From Diphasiastrum complanatum (taxonomy: Eukaryota > Streptophyta > Lycopodiopsida > Lycopodiales > Lycopodiaceae): 64,000 nucleotides of DNA. Both the position numbers and the translations under genes were made by a program. Of the stretch, positions 9,853-19,739 are shown piece by piece. The notes beneath the pieces are model-generated. The model saw nothing but the letters and a program-made list of their open reading frames with translations. It had not been told where the DNA came from and ran no database searches. The first letter of the stretch is position 1. Each line of letters opens with the position of its first letter. The stretch lies in the NCBI GenBank assembly GCA_029204225.1, contig CM055096.1, positions 45,727,346-45,791,345 on the forward strand, given 5' to 3'.

Positions 9853-12800
9853 TTATGTTGGAAAAACAATGTGCCTATTCAAACTAGTGTTGCGACAAAA
9901 GAGAGTGATTACCTCCCCATATATATCATGCCTGGTGTATGCCACTTCGGCCAGCACGTTCAAGCACCGATATAGCACAAATTCAAATGACTCGGCAAAT
10001 GAGTGTACAATCGAAAAGTGCTCAGGGATGCATGTATAAACAAACCATCCTTGGTCTGTGACATACTTACTTGCAATTTCAAATACTGCTGTGGCCAGAT
10101 CAGGAGAAAACTCATTCCAAAATGGAACACCCTTGTCACCCTCACAATGTTTCACTACCAGAGATGTCAGAAAATCTACCCAGACTAGTGCCACTGCAGA
10201 TTTAGCTACAATTTTATTTATGGTCAAGCTCGTCGCGAGGTTGCAAGTGCAAAATTCTCGCACCTTTTTGGCAGCACTACTTTTTTTCTTGCGAGCAATC
10301 TTGCATATGTTACACAAGATAGCACACACCTTGCCTTGCAAATCTTCTAGTGTGTCTAGCAAGAAAAATCAGTGGAATGAAATGAGAATCATAAACAAGA
10401 ATTTTAAATGCAATGTTGAATGATGACAATTCCAAAAAACAAAATCTAGTGAATTGAAAAGTCACCTAGGCTCATAGCCACATAATTTGCAATGGCCGCA
10501 TCCACTGGCATGTCATCAGATGAGAGCATGTGGGAGTCATGCAAATCCTCTTCATCCTCCACATCTAATAATCTCTTGGATCGTTGCCCAGGCCTTCGTT
10601 GTCTTGCTAGTACCTTCCTCTTGGAGGTTGATCCTTGTTCAGGTTCTTGGGTATTTTGTCTTTTGCCTTGTATCGTTGCTTGCCTCCTTGCATGCAAATC
10701 CCTCTCAGAAGGCGGACCTTGGCCTGCTAGGTAATTGAACCACCACGGACACCACTTACGCTCCCAAGAAGTGATATACATGTCATTCCACTCAAGTGGA
10801 AACATGCTCTGGGGTCCATCAATCACTAGCCAATCTATCACCTCAATCGGATAGCTTGTTATGGTCTTCTCTTTGATTAGCGAAGTCAACAATCTGCAAC
10901 ATTTTGATTTGTTAGATGAGGTAGAAAACTTTTGAATGTGAAAGTCATGGTAGTAGATACCAAATCTATGGACAATCTCTCTAGCACACCAAAGTGGACA
11001 AGTATTCAAACACACAAAAGTAGATAACTATTTATGTAGTACCATACCTGTAGACAAGCCTTCGGGCACACAAAACTAGATCTGGTTGCTTATCCTCACT
11101 AGCTGTATTCTTCATTTCTTTCTGCAAATTAGAAAAGGCAAGTTGGAAATGTAATTGGCGTTGTCTCCTGAAGAAGATCTCATATCCATCCGGAAGTGAA
11201 GAGTTACCATGGCCAGTTGCGTGAAAATGCCCTTGGCCATTTCAATCATTTGCCACCAAAAAGTTTCCTTCGCCATGTACCGTCTGAAGCTTTTGTTATC
11301 GGAGCTCATACCCATAGCTTCTCTTTGTTGCTTGTCTCCTCCAAGCAATGCAATGACTTCTTTCTTCCTATGACAATATGTCAATTTGTGTCAGTTGAAA
11401 GATGCTATTATTGCATGAATGGTTAAGAGTCGCAAACTTACTTTGTTGCACTAACATAAGATGTTGCAATAGTTTGTAGTTTGTCTTCAGTCACCACTAC
11501 TCCCTTCGCACTCCAATCCAAGTTATACAAAAGATGAAAGAACCCAGTTCCATTTGTAGGGTTGGCAATTTTAGCCAACTTATACGCCTTGTTATTTATA
11601 GATTTTTCGATAGCCTACAAGCTCAAACTGTTAGTGTGTACAGATTATTGATTTTTTCACTATAATATTGGATTGTCACAAACCTATATCATGGCGTTCC
11701 TTACATTCTTCTTTTGTCAAATGTTGCCCATCAATCATCGAGTCATGCTCATGTACAAATTTATCAAATTCATCCTGTGCAAAGACAACAGTGTTAGTTT
11801 TGATGAATCATTATCCCAACTCAAATACGTTGCTCTTAAACCAATAAAAAACATACTTTGAATACGAGCTGTGCAAAGACAACCATTGACACATTGTACC
11901 AGGGTTTGTCAGATCCTTTTCTCTCTTTCTTTATCTCAACTTCCATCCAATTCCTATCTTCGACAGGCAGGTGTTTTAGCAGGGTCTGTTTGTCGACTTG
12001 ATTAAAGTTTTGCATCATATACATGTCATGTGACAATGTGTGCAACACAAATACCCTGGTCAATCTGCAAACACCACAAGTTTGATTTACAAACCTTGTT
12101 AAAATAAACTACTCATTCACACTATTATCCCCTTCGCTGACCAATAAGCATTCACACTATTAAACACCATAAATTATCTATTGATATTGTGGAGGGCCAA
12201 TAAAAGCTCTCCTTCCAGTCCCTTGGAAACATCCTGAAATGAACAATCCACTCGAACATGCTTATCCTTGACATTCGAAAAACCTGCACTAGCAATGCAA
12301 AAACAAGGCAAAACATATGACAACAACAAACAAAAGCATCAGGAACATTCATTTGACAATAATAGACAAAAGCACAAGGAGGAAGAAAATTGATCACTAA
12401 CTCTCTCTTATTTTCTCCATCCAGGCCTGGACTCTGTGGTTTCCATCCCACACAATGAATTTTTTATTTGATAAGTGACTCCATTCACCACTCCTAAGAA
12501 CTTCTTCTTCAAATTCATCATTGATTAACCATCATGTAGGGCCCCACTCCTGCAAATTCAAGTCATTGACCTCCATTTTTGGTTCATTTGCCTTTTTTAT
12601 TGACACCAATAATGTGTCTAACTCTTTGAGGTAGCCACTCATCCTAAATCCATATCCCAAATCTGAAATATTCTTTTGTACTAGTCATATCGATTCATTG
12701 ACCACCAACCTACAAAGTGGCACTGGAGGGGGTACAGTACTTTTGCAAACACGCAATGAAGCAATTACATCCTAGAGAACGTCTGTCTAAATGACTTTTC

Positions 12801-13074
12801 CATAATGTCTTATTCCATGATGTGATTGAGTGGGCTCAATGTTGCTTGTCTCATTGTCTTTTGCGATGTGCAAGGGATCTTCTGAGACGTGCAACAAGGG
12901 GTCTACCTCGTCACCCATAACAACAACAACATCAATTTCTAGAATATGTTGTGTCATTTGAGAGGCATCCACATTGACGTGGGCAGAAAAACCATCCATT
13001 GTCTCCTCACTCACCTAAGAGGATGGGCAAGGATCTTGGCAAGTTGAGAGAAGGTTGTATCTAGACTTAGACAT
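9853..13074 (-). pseudogene. ParB/sulfiredoxin-like multi-exon gene with possible methyltransferase-like C terminus, copy 1
   Basis: Proposed exons (minus): 13074-12402, 12283-12178, 12064-11857, 11774-11684, 11614-11442, 11367-11048, 10893-10466, 10355-9853. Most boundaries are GT-AG and were placed by comparison with copy 2 (33.9-36.6 kb). The start MSKSRYNLLSTCQ matches copy 2. Exon 1 has VPLCRLVVNES and FIVWDGNHRVQAW, resembling the N-terminal ParB/Srx fold (signature DGxHRxxA). The seventh exon ends in a basic, then acidic tail (KRKVLARQRRPGQRSKR). The last exon has ALVWVDFLTS, a WNEFSPDLATAVFEIA helix and GWFVYTC, arranged like motif IV and the next strand of DNA methyltransferases, but without a clear DPPY. 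Five in-frame stops in exon 1, a frameshift near 11215 and an AT donor at 12177 suggest a pseudogene. The function is inferred. Confidence 0.6.
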
Positions 13075-13400
13075 ATTTGTAATGAGACATGCCAATCATA
13101 ATAGCGGTTGGCAATCAATTCATCACAGACCATGAGCAATGCAAACAAGATTTCACCTTTGAATCTATGATATGGTTCAAATCTAGGATACTACAAACAA
13201 GTTTACTCATTTGTATCTACTCATTGCATTTTTTTGATATTAGATCTGATTTGTGAGAGGTTCAAATGAAATAAAAGCTTTTAGTACATGAATGATCAGT
13301 AGACCAGATTTTTTTCAGCTCATAATAAGACAACCATTACCGTGTTATTTGTTGTTTTTGATCGATTCTTGAAGAAAAAACATACCCGAACCCTAGGATA
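13075..13400. other. No gene seen; upstream flank of the ParB-like gene
   Basis: AT-rich sequence between the ParB-like gene start and the copia RT half. It may hold the promoter of that gene, but I see no convincing TATA or conserved block, and it does not resemble the sequence upstream of copy 2. Confidence 0.4.
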
Positions 13401-14166
13401 TGTCTCGAATTCACTTCCTGACTATTCATGCAGAATGCATAGAAGCATCTATGGTCTGAAACAATCAACCCAACAATGGTACAAGAAGAAAGATCAAGCC
13501 CTGAAATCATTAGGATTCAAGCCTCTGTTGGCTGAATCCAATCTATATGTCAGAGTTACAGATGGGCAGATCATCATAGTGGCTGTATATGTGGATGACA
13601 CTCTGATACTTTACAGGAGTGAGCAGTTGATCATTGAGGCAAAGACAGACATCTCAAAACATTTCGAGATAGTGGATCTGGGAGAAGTCAGGTGTTACTT
13701 GGGCTTGCAAATTGAAAGGGACTACGAGGGAGGTAAGTTATACCTTCACCAGTCCAGATACACCCAGAAGATCCTAGAGGACTTTGGGATGCTGAAATGC
13801 AAAGGAGCAAACACTCCAATGCTCACAGAGACAGTGCTGACAAACGATGACTGTCCGAAGACTGAGGAAGAGAGAGAAGAGCTGCAGCTCACACCTTATA
13901 GGAAGTTGATAGGATCACTGATGTACCTTGCAGACAACACATGTCCTGATATTGCTTATGCAGTATTCAGGATGAGCCAATTCTCCACGAATCTTGGCTC
14001 GACACATTGGAAGATTGCGAAACAAATTTAGCAATATCTTCAATTAACGAGGGATTACGGCTTGTGCTATTGTCGTGATGCAGGTTTCAGGATGCTTTCC
14101 TACAGCGATGCTAGCTGGGCATCTCTCAAGGATGACTGTAAAAGCGTCTCGGGAGGGTGCACCATT
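13400..14166 (+). pseudogene. Copia RT C-terminal half and RNase H start (probably element A)
   Basis: The plus strand reads SIYGLKQSTQQWYKK, then VAVYVDDTLIL (catalytic YVDD), HFEIVDLGEVRCYLGLQI, PYRKLIGSLMYLADNTCPDI and, after a stop at 14030, YSDASWASLKDDCKSVSGG, the beginning of RNase H. It starts about where the minus-strand RT half at 3187 stops, with only about a dozen residues missing between the two. The reading ends at 14166, where element N1 is inserted. Confidence 0.85.
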
Positions 14167-14813
14167 TGTGAAAAATACAGATCCTAAGTGGATCTAAACT
14201 CCAAGATCATTGGCTTGAATGCTTGCACTCCAAACTACATAAGCTAGGAATTGGCAACACATTCTATGCTACCTAGAATGCAAAGAACTTGATCAAAAAG
14301 CATTTATCACAAATGAAAACTTCCATAAACATCAAGTGCGGCCCAAAATAGCATTATACAGTCCATAATACATCAGCCTACCACTTTTGGAAAGCACCTA
14401 AGATCATACACACAAAGCTTGAACTCAATCACTACACAATGCCAACAATGGAAGGAGAACCCAATAGAAAAATCTCTCATTAAGCAAATGAATACAATGG
14501 ATCTGCTCCAACCTGTTTCTCCACGGCCTACCTGCTATATATAGCTGAGAGAGATTACTCTCTCTCCTCTCTCTAGACCCTCCTTACCTAAAATATGCCC
14601 TATATAGGTAAAATTGGCATATATGTCCAAAATACATGAAAATGGACTCATTTCGAAGGTCTTGAAGTTTGGCACTTCTTCATACTGAAAAAATACACTT
14701 ACTAAAAATATCTAGACCTGTTTCACACGTGTGAAAAGTCAGATCCTAAACTATGTGCCATTTTTAGCAATTTTGGCCTAAAACTAGACAAGGAAATGTT
14801 GACAATTTTCACA
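14167..14813 (-). repeat. N1 3' LTR
   Basis: Begins TGTGAAAAAT and ends ATTTTCACA on the plus strand, an inverted TGTGAAAA/TTTTCACA pair. It contains the 16-bp palindrome TTTCACACGTGTGAAA at 14721-14736, centred on a CACGTG G-box, and a TATATATAG stretch near 14534 that could serve as a TATA element. Confidence 0.92.
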
Positions 14814-14826
14814 CTCCCTCTTCAAC

Positions 14827-17565
14827 TTAACTTGCTAGTTTTACAACACTACTTTGTTCCAACTTAAGAATGATCTCCATCATCAGAATAGATCTCTTCT
14901 CAAGGATCCTAATATGTACAAAATAGGACACAACATAATTGATATAGATAATAGTGTCCATATAGGATGCTTCACTATTTCTTACATCAATTTTACATAG
15001 AATCATAAAAATGGTACATGTAAAAGAACATAGAATCTCAATTAATGAATTCCTCCATGTATCCATCTCTGGTTTCTCTGTAAAATAGCAGCAAACAAGT
15101 TGTAAATGAAAGTGATCAACAAGTGTTTGCATGCCTCCTCCACATTTCACTATACATATAGTGAATGCAACATGTATCTCCATGAATGAACTTCCATCAC
15201 CACCTTGCCTTTGTAGATCTTCAATCCATGAAAGCCTTTGAGTGAATGAATGCCAAAAAGATGTGTTCCCTACTCCATTTGAATGACCAAAACCTGAACT
15301 TGAAATACTTGAAGTACCTCCACAAGATTTGCACACAACGCTTGATCCTACAATGTCAACAAGTTGCCAATTTGCCAACACTAGAATACTAGATCTTGAA
15401 CTTTGTTCAAAAGAAAACATATTGACCACTTCAATACCTTTCAAGATCTGAATGAATTCATGTACTTGATCATACAAACCAGCAATGATAACTATTCCAT
15501 CTCCAAGATCCAAAGGATGCAAAACTATGGAACTAGTTTTATTGAAATTTGACAATTTCAACACATTGACATAACAATGTTCATACATGAGATTAGGCAA
15601 GTGAGGTAGAGTAAGAAGACACTTCCTTGCAGCTCCAAAGACCTTACTTGAACCTTCAAGAACCTGTAAAAACAGATCCAAAATGCCTTGACCATTTGTC
15701 TCTTCTTTGATGCTTTTCACTAGCTTCGAATTGCCACTTGTCTCTTGGTGTTGATGAAGCAATCCAAGATCAACCTCTTGATCTTCCAATAAGACATCAA
15801 AGATCTTGCATATGTGAACATCTTCAGATCTGAAACTCTGAAGATACTCCCTCTCAAACACATGATTAAGATCCCACAAGATCTCATCAATGCTCAAATT
15901 TGACCCTTCACTATAGTTAGTGAAAACAATGCCACCATCATAAACCAAAAGATAGATTCCAACATTTCCATTTAACATGAAGTAGAGTAGGTGAAGATGA
16001 GTATCAAACCTAATCAAAACAGCCCTCTTGAGTTCATAACAAACCTCAATAAGCTCACCAATGATATCTCCCTTGCCTTGAAGAAGTTGCCACTTGAGTT
16101 GCTCCATGTAGTCTTCTTCAACCAACCTTTTGCCATCTTGACCATGAATGAACAATCCACCACAATCATAGAATGCTTTGAGTTGATGAAGAGATGTTAG
16201 ATCCATGCTTTGGATCTTCCCAAGAACCACTCTTCCATTGCCCTTTCCTTCACAAGACTCCCTCTTAATGCTAGCACCACAAAAGTTAGAAACCTCCCTC
16301 TTGATAGTTGCACCATAAGAAGTAGAAGACTCTTGAATATTAGAAGCCAAGAAAAGAATCCTTAGTACCTTCAACATAAGAGTGATTGAAGTACTCTCTC
16401 TTTTCAAACATGAACTTCTACTCAATGATTTAGGTAATGAGTCATATGATAATGATTCTTCCTCACTATCGTTCATAAAAACATCATTCAAAGTACATCC
16501 TACTTTGAACACTTCACATACTTCTCTTCCTTTTGACTTGTGATCTCCCTCACCAAGTCTCATGATAGAAACCTTTGATCTACTCTTTTTATGAAGAAAT
16601 GTGACACCACTTGTTGCACAAATGACTTTATCACAAAAAGATGTAAAAGAACCATTTCCTTCAAGCATGCTCAAAGCACCATCATCTTTTCCCACATGAT
16701 TACATACATCAATATGAAAAGAATTAGAAGAACAACCATCTTCTTGCAAAGAATGACACTTAGCATCTCCATCTTTTTCCATATGAACAAACAAGTCATT
16801 AGCAACAATCACTTCCAAAGAAGAATCTTCATCAACTCCATTGATGAAGTTAGCTCCTTCCTTACCTTTTCCATTTTTGCACTTGCCATCTAGCACCATT
16901 GAAGAACCAACAAGCCTTGGAAGTCCATGAGTAGAAGAGTACAAACATGATGCTAATTTAGCTCCACATGACTCCATATGACTAGTAGGTAACACTAGTG
17001 CATCTTCAAGATCCAATGGATCCAAAAAATTGACCATAGATTCACCAAAGCTTGCCAAGTTAGCACAACAATTATCATCTCCAAGAAGTACATTAGATCT
17101 CAACCTAGATCTAGCATTTTGTTTCTTATGGCATTCATTTGCAAAATGTCCTTTTATCCCACAATAAAAGCACTTGAACTTTGACTTATTGTTCTTAGTA
17201 GAAGAGGAAGAGGAAGAGTGATCATCATGATCAAAGTTACCACCTTTGGACCATTTCCCTTTGCCTTTACCTTTGCCCTTGAATTTGCCTTTTGTGAAGA
17301 AAGCCTCTTCACCTCCACCTTGCAAGGATGCACCATCAAGCTTTGATTGCAACCTATGTTCTTCAGCCAATAAGATTTCTTGCAAGTCAACCACACTTGG
17401 CAAGACTCTTTGAATGGCAAAACTTTGCACAAGGTTAGCATGTTCATTTAGCAAACCATTCAACATAACTTGGACTATTTCACCATCTTTTATGTTCTCA
17501 TCAATGCATGCTAAATCATCACTTAGGGACTTAACTCTCAAGATAAATGGCATGAGCACTTTCAC
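14827..17565 (-). CDS. N1 polyprotein: gag remainder with zinc knuckle plus about 700-residue unknown region
   Basis: An uninterrupted frame of 912 codons. Residues 1-90 finish gag (VKSLSDDLACIDENIKDGEI, VVDLQEILLAEEHRLQ). A Lys/Gly-rich stretch (FKGKGKGKGKWSKGG) leads to the CX2CX4HX4C knuckle CFYCGIKGHFANEC near residues 130-145. The remaining roughly 700 residues contain none of the copia pol motifs (DSGA, HHCC, DDE, YVDD) and no family I know; they are rich in Ser, Leu and Cys. The frame ends just before the polypurine tract. Its openness over 2.7 kb agrees with recent insertion and suggests that it is, or recently was, translated. It may be captured host sequence or a novel accessory protein. 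Confidence 0.75.
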   Translation of the reverse strand: MKVLMPFILRVKSLSDDLACIDENIKDGEIVQVMLNGLLNEHANLVQSFAIQRVLPSVVDLQEILLAEEHRLQSKLDGASLQGGGEEAFFTKGKFKGKGKGKGKWSKGGNFDHDDHSSSSSSTKNNKSKFKCFYCGIKGHFANECHKKQNARSRLRSNVLLGDDNCCANLASFGESMVNFLDPLDLEDALVLPTSHMESCGAKLASCLYSSTHGLPRLVGSSMVLDGKCKNGKGKEGANFINGVDEDSSLEVIVANDLFVHMEKDGDAKCHSLQEDGCSSNSFHIDVCNHVGKDDGALSMLEGNGSFTSFCDKVICATSGVTFLHKKSRSKVSIMRLGEGDHKSKGREVCEVFKVGCTLNDVFMNDSEEESLSYDSLPKSLSRSSCLKRESTSITLMLKVLRILFLASNIQESSTSYGATIKREVSNFCGASIKRESCEGKGNGRVVLGKIQSMDLTSLHQLKAFYDCGGLFIHGQDGKRLVEEDYMEQLKWQLLQGKGDIIGELIEVCYELKRAVLIRFDTHLHLLYFMLNGNVGIYLLVYDGGIVFTNYSEGSNLSIDEILWDLNHVFEREYLQSFRSEDVHICKIFDVLLEDQEVDLGLLHQHQETSGNSKLVKSIKEETNGQGILDLFLQVLEGSSKVFGAARKCLLTLPHLPNLMYEHCYVNVLKLSNFNKTSSIVLHPLDLGDGIVIIAGLYDQVHEFIQILKGIEVVNMFSFEQSSRSSILVLANWQLVDIVGSSVVCKSCGGTSSISSSGFGHSNGVGNTSFWHSFTQRLSWIEDLQRQGGDGSSFMEIHVAFTICIVKCGGGMQTLVDHFHLQLVCCYFTEKPEMDTWRNSLIEILCSFTCTIFMILCKIDVRNSEASYMDTIIYINYVVSYFVHIRILEKRSILMMEIILKLEQSSVVKLAS

Positions 17566-17920
17566 CCTCTCTTTGCCTACTAGAAAATATTTGTCTCTTT
17601 AGGGTCAATACCCTAGATGTGGACTTTGATTCAAAGAGCTTCTTTAAGGCATTCCATGCCTCACTTGCACTTTGACACTTTCCAACTTCCTTGAGAAGTT
17701 CATTTGTAACATTCATTTTAATGATATGAAGAGCCCTTTTGGTCTTCTTATCAAACCTTTGTTGCTCTTGAAGTGTGAGAGGTCTCTCTTCAATTTCTGC
17801 AACTATGTCCATGAGTTCATTCAACTCAAGTAAGGACTCCATCCTCACTTTCCAAGTAGAGTAGTTTGATGAACTCAACCTTTCACTAGACTCTAGCATG
17901 ATCCCACCATTGGAAGCCAT
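17531..17920 (-). CDS. N1 gag N-terminal part
   Basis: Starts MASNGGIMLESSERLSSSNY with the gag core YSTWKVRMESLLEL, then ALHIIKMNVTNELLKEVGKC and SASEAWNALKKLFESKS. This is the UBN2/retrotran_gag-type domain of plant copia elements. The frame overlaps the 912-codon ORF by 35 bases and reading must shift to reach it (IYLES... against ILRVKSL). A one-base deletion is the simplest explanation; a programmed frameshift is possible. The ATG lies just inside the leader. Confidence 0.8.
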   Translation of the reverse strand: MASNGGIMLESSERLSSSNYSTWKVRMESLLELNELMDIVAEIEERPLTLQEQQRFDKKTKRALHIIKMNVTNELLKEVGKCQSASEAWNALKKLFESKSTSRVLTLKRQIFSSRQREGESAHAIYLES

Positions 17921-19080
17921 GATTCTAATGTTTCTTCAACTTTTAGGTTCTGTCCTAAAGCACTTAGCACTCACTTTTCTCTCAACAAATGATAGATAAA
18001 GAGATCTATGAAGATTTAGGACCCTAAAACACTTCTATCTTGAACCTAGATGGTTTCCAAGCATAGAAAGGAAGATTGAAACACATGCAACACTTTGCAC
18101 ACACTAAGAATGGATTACAAAATCAAACCAACCTGAACACACTCTTGCTTAAGCTCTCAAACTTTCCAGCAAGTGACCAAATCAAGTTATGGTGTGAAGA
18201 GTTACTTGCATTCTTAGAAAATACCCAAAACTAGGATGCCAAGATTACCTAGTAATGAACAAACTTGATCAACATATGATCAACACACTAAGATATTGAT
18301 TCAACCTGTAAAACCACATGTAAACCACACTTCTAAAAGTTTATAAACTCCAGCAAGTGATAAATACAAGATTTAGAGGTGAATGAATGAGCACACTTAG
18401 TGAATCACAAGACTAGCTTCACTATCTTGTCAAATCTTGGTGTTTAGATGTAGATCTAAGATCACTTCACATGAGAATGTTCCTCAACCTGTTAAGAACC
18501 TGAAAACACACTTGCATAATGGTTAACACCTTCCAGCAAATGCTCCGATCAAATTACATAAGGAGAGTTACTTACATGCTCAACAAAGTACACCAAAATT
18601 TATGCCAAAATTGATGACAATCTTTACAATATGCTCTTCACAATGGAGCTTACAATATGTTCACCCAAAAAAGGGGATCTTTCATCCAAATGGGAGCTTT
18701 GCTCAGCCTTTAGGAGAATTACAACTCACTCAAAAGAGCATTTGTCATCCACTTAAGGAGAAGTTTCATCCACTTAAGGAGAGTGTTCATCCAAGAATGG
18801 AGATTGTCAACAATAGGATTGAAAAGAACATTGTTAGTATTGAATATGCACAAGCCTCACAATCACAAATGATTAGGTGTTATGATCTGATCCAAAATAG
18901 TTTCTTTTCAGCCTCTGATCTTCAATAGACCTGAAATATGCTTTTGATCCACAAGTTCAACTCACAAAACAAAGATTAGTAAGATTTGATCAACAAAGCA
19001 ATGCAAAATCATGCTAGAACTTGATCAAACATCCAAATATCACCAAAAATGGAATACTTACTGTAAATAGAAGCCAACCA
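17921..19080 (-). repeat. N1 5' leader with degenerate repeats of about 184 bp
   Basis: The block TCCAGCAARTG occurs at 18165, 18349 and 18532, each preceded about 36-46 bases earlier by AACCTG, giving steps of 184 and 183 bp. A local direct repeat of CATCCACTTAAGGAGA lies at 18750-18790. The 108-codon plus-strand frame at 18602-18928 arises from these repeats and is not considered a gene. Confidence 0.55.
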
Positions 19081-19092
19081 GCTCTGATACCA
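19081..19092 (-). promoter_or_regulatory. N1 primer-binding site
   Basis: The minus strand reads TGGTATCAGAGC, a perfect match to the plant initiator tRNA-Met 3' end. It directly abuts the 5' LTR. Confidence 0.93.
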
Positions 19093-19739
19093 TGTGAAAA
19101 ATACAGATCCTAAGTGGATCTAAACTCCAAGATCATTGGCTTGAATGCTTGCACTCCAAACTACATAAGCTAGGAATTGGCAACACATTCTATGCTACCT
19201 AGAATGCAAAGAACTTGATCAAAAAGAATTTATCACAAATGGAAACTTCCATAAACATCAAGTGCGGCCCAAAATAGCATTATACAGTCCATAATACATC
19301 AGCCTACCACTTTTGGAAAGCACCTAAGATCATACACACAAAGCTTGAACTCAATCACTACACAATGCCAACAATGGAAGGAGAACCCAATAGAAAAATC
19401 TCTCATTAAGCAAATGAATACAATGGATCTGCTCCAACCTGTTTCTCCACGGCCTACCTGCTATATATAGCTGAGAGAGATGACTCTCTCTCCTCTCTCT
19501 AGACCCTCCTTACCTAAAATATGCCCTATATAGGTAAAATTGGCATATATGTCCAAAATACATGAAAATGGACTCATTTCGAAGGTCTTGAAGTTTGACA
19601 CTTCTTCATACTGAAAAAATACACTTACTAAAAATATCTAGACCTGTTTCACACGTGTGAAAAGTCAGATCCTAAACTATGTGCCATTTTTAGCAATTTT
19701 GGCCTAAAACTAGACAAGGAAATGTTGACAATTTTCACA
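19093..19739 (-). repeat. N1 5' LTR
   Basis: Same 647-bp length as the LTR at 14167, with four substitutions counted by eye. It carries the same TTTCACACGTGTGAAA palindrome at 19647-19662. It is followed by CCATT, the right copy of the target duplication. Confidence 0.93.

Larger units (their letters stand above)
14167..19739 (-). mobile_element. Non-autonomous LTR retrotransposon N1 (complete, young)
   Basis: Two 647-bp LTRs bound 4.3 kb of interior. The 5-bp target duplication CCATT is present at 14162-14166 and 19740-19744. The initiator tRNA-Met primer site lies inside the right LTR and the polypurine tract GAAGAGGGAG inside the left one, so the element runs on the minus strand. I counted four differences between the LTRs (about 99.4% identity), pointing to a recent insertion. 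The interior encodes gag with a zinc knuckle and a long unknown region but no protease, integrase, RT or RNase H, so it would need proteins from another copia element. Confidence 0.92.

Noticed and set aside
17531-17565. Programmed frameshift in N1 gag
   Set aside because: Possible, but a single-base deletion restoring the gag motif (IYLERVKSL) is simpler, and no slippery sequence was evident.
18602-18928. 108-codon frame inside the N1 leader
   Set aside because: Arises from short repeats (CATCCACTTAAGGAGA); antisense to the element and without motif.
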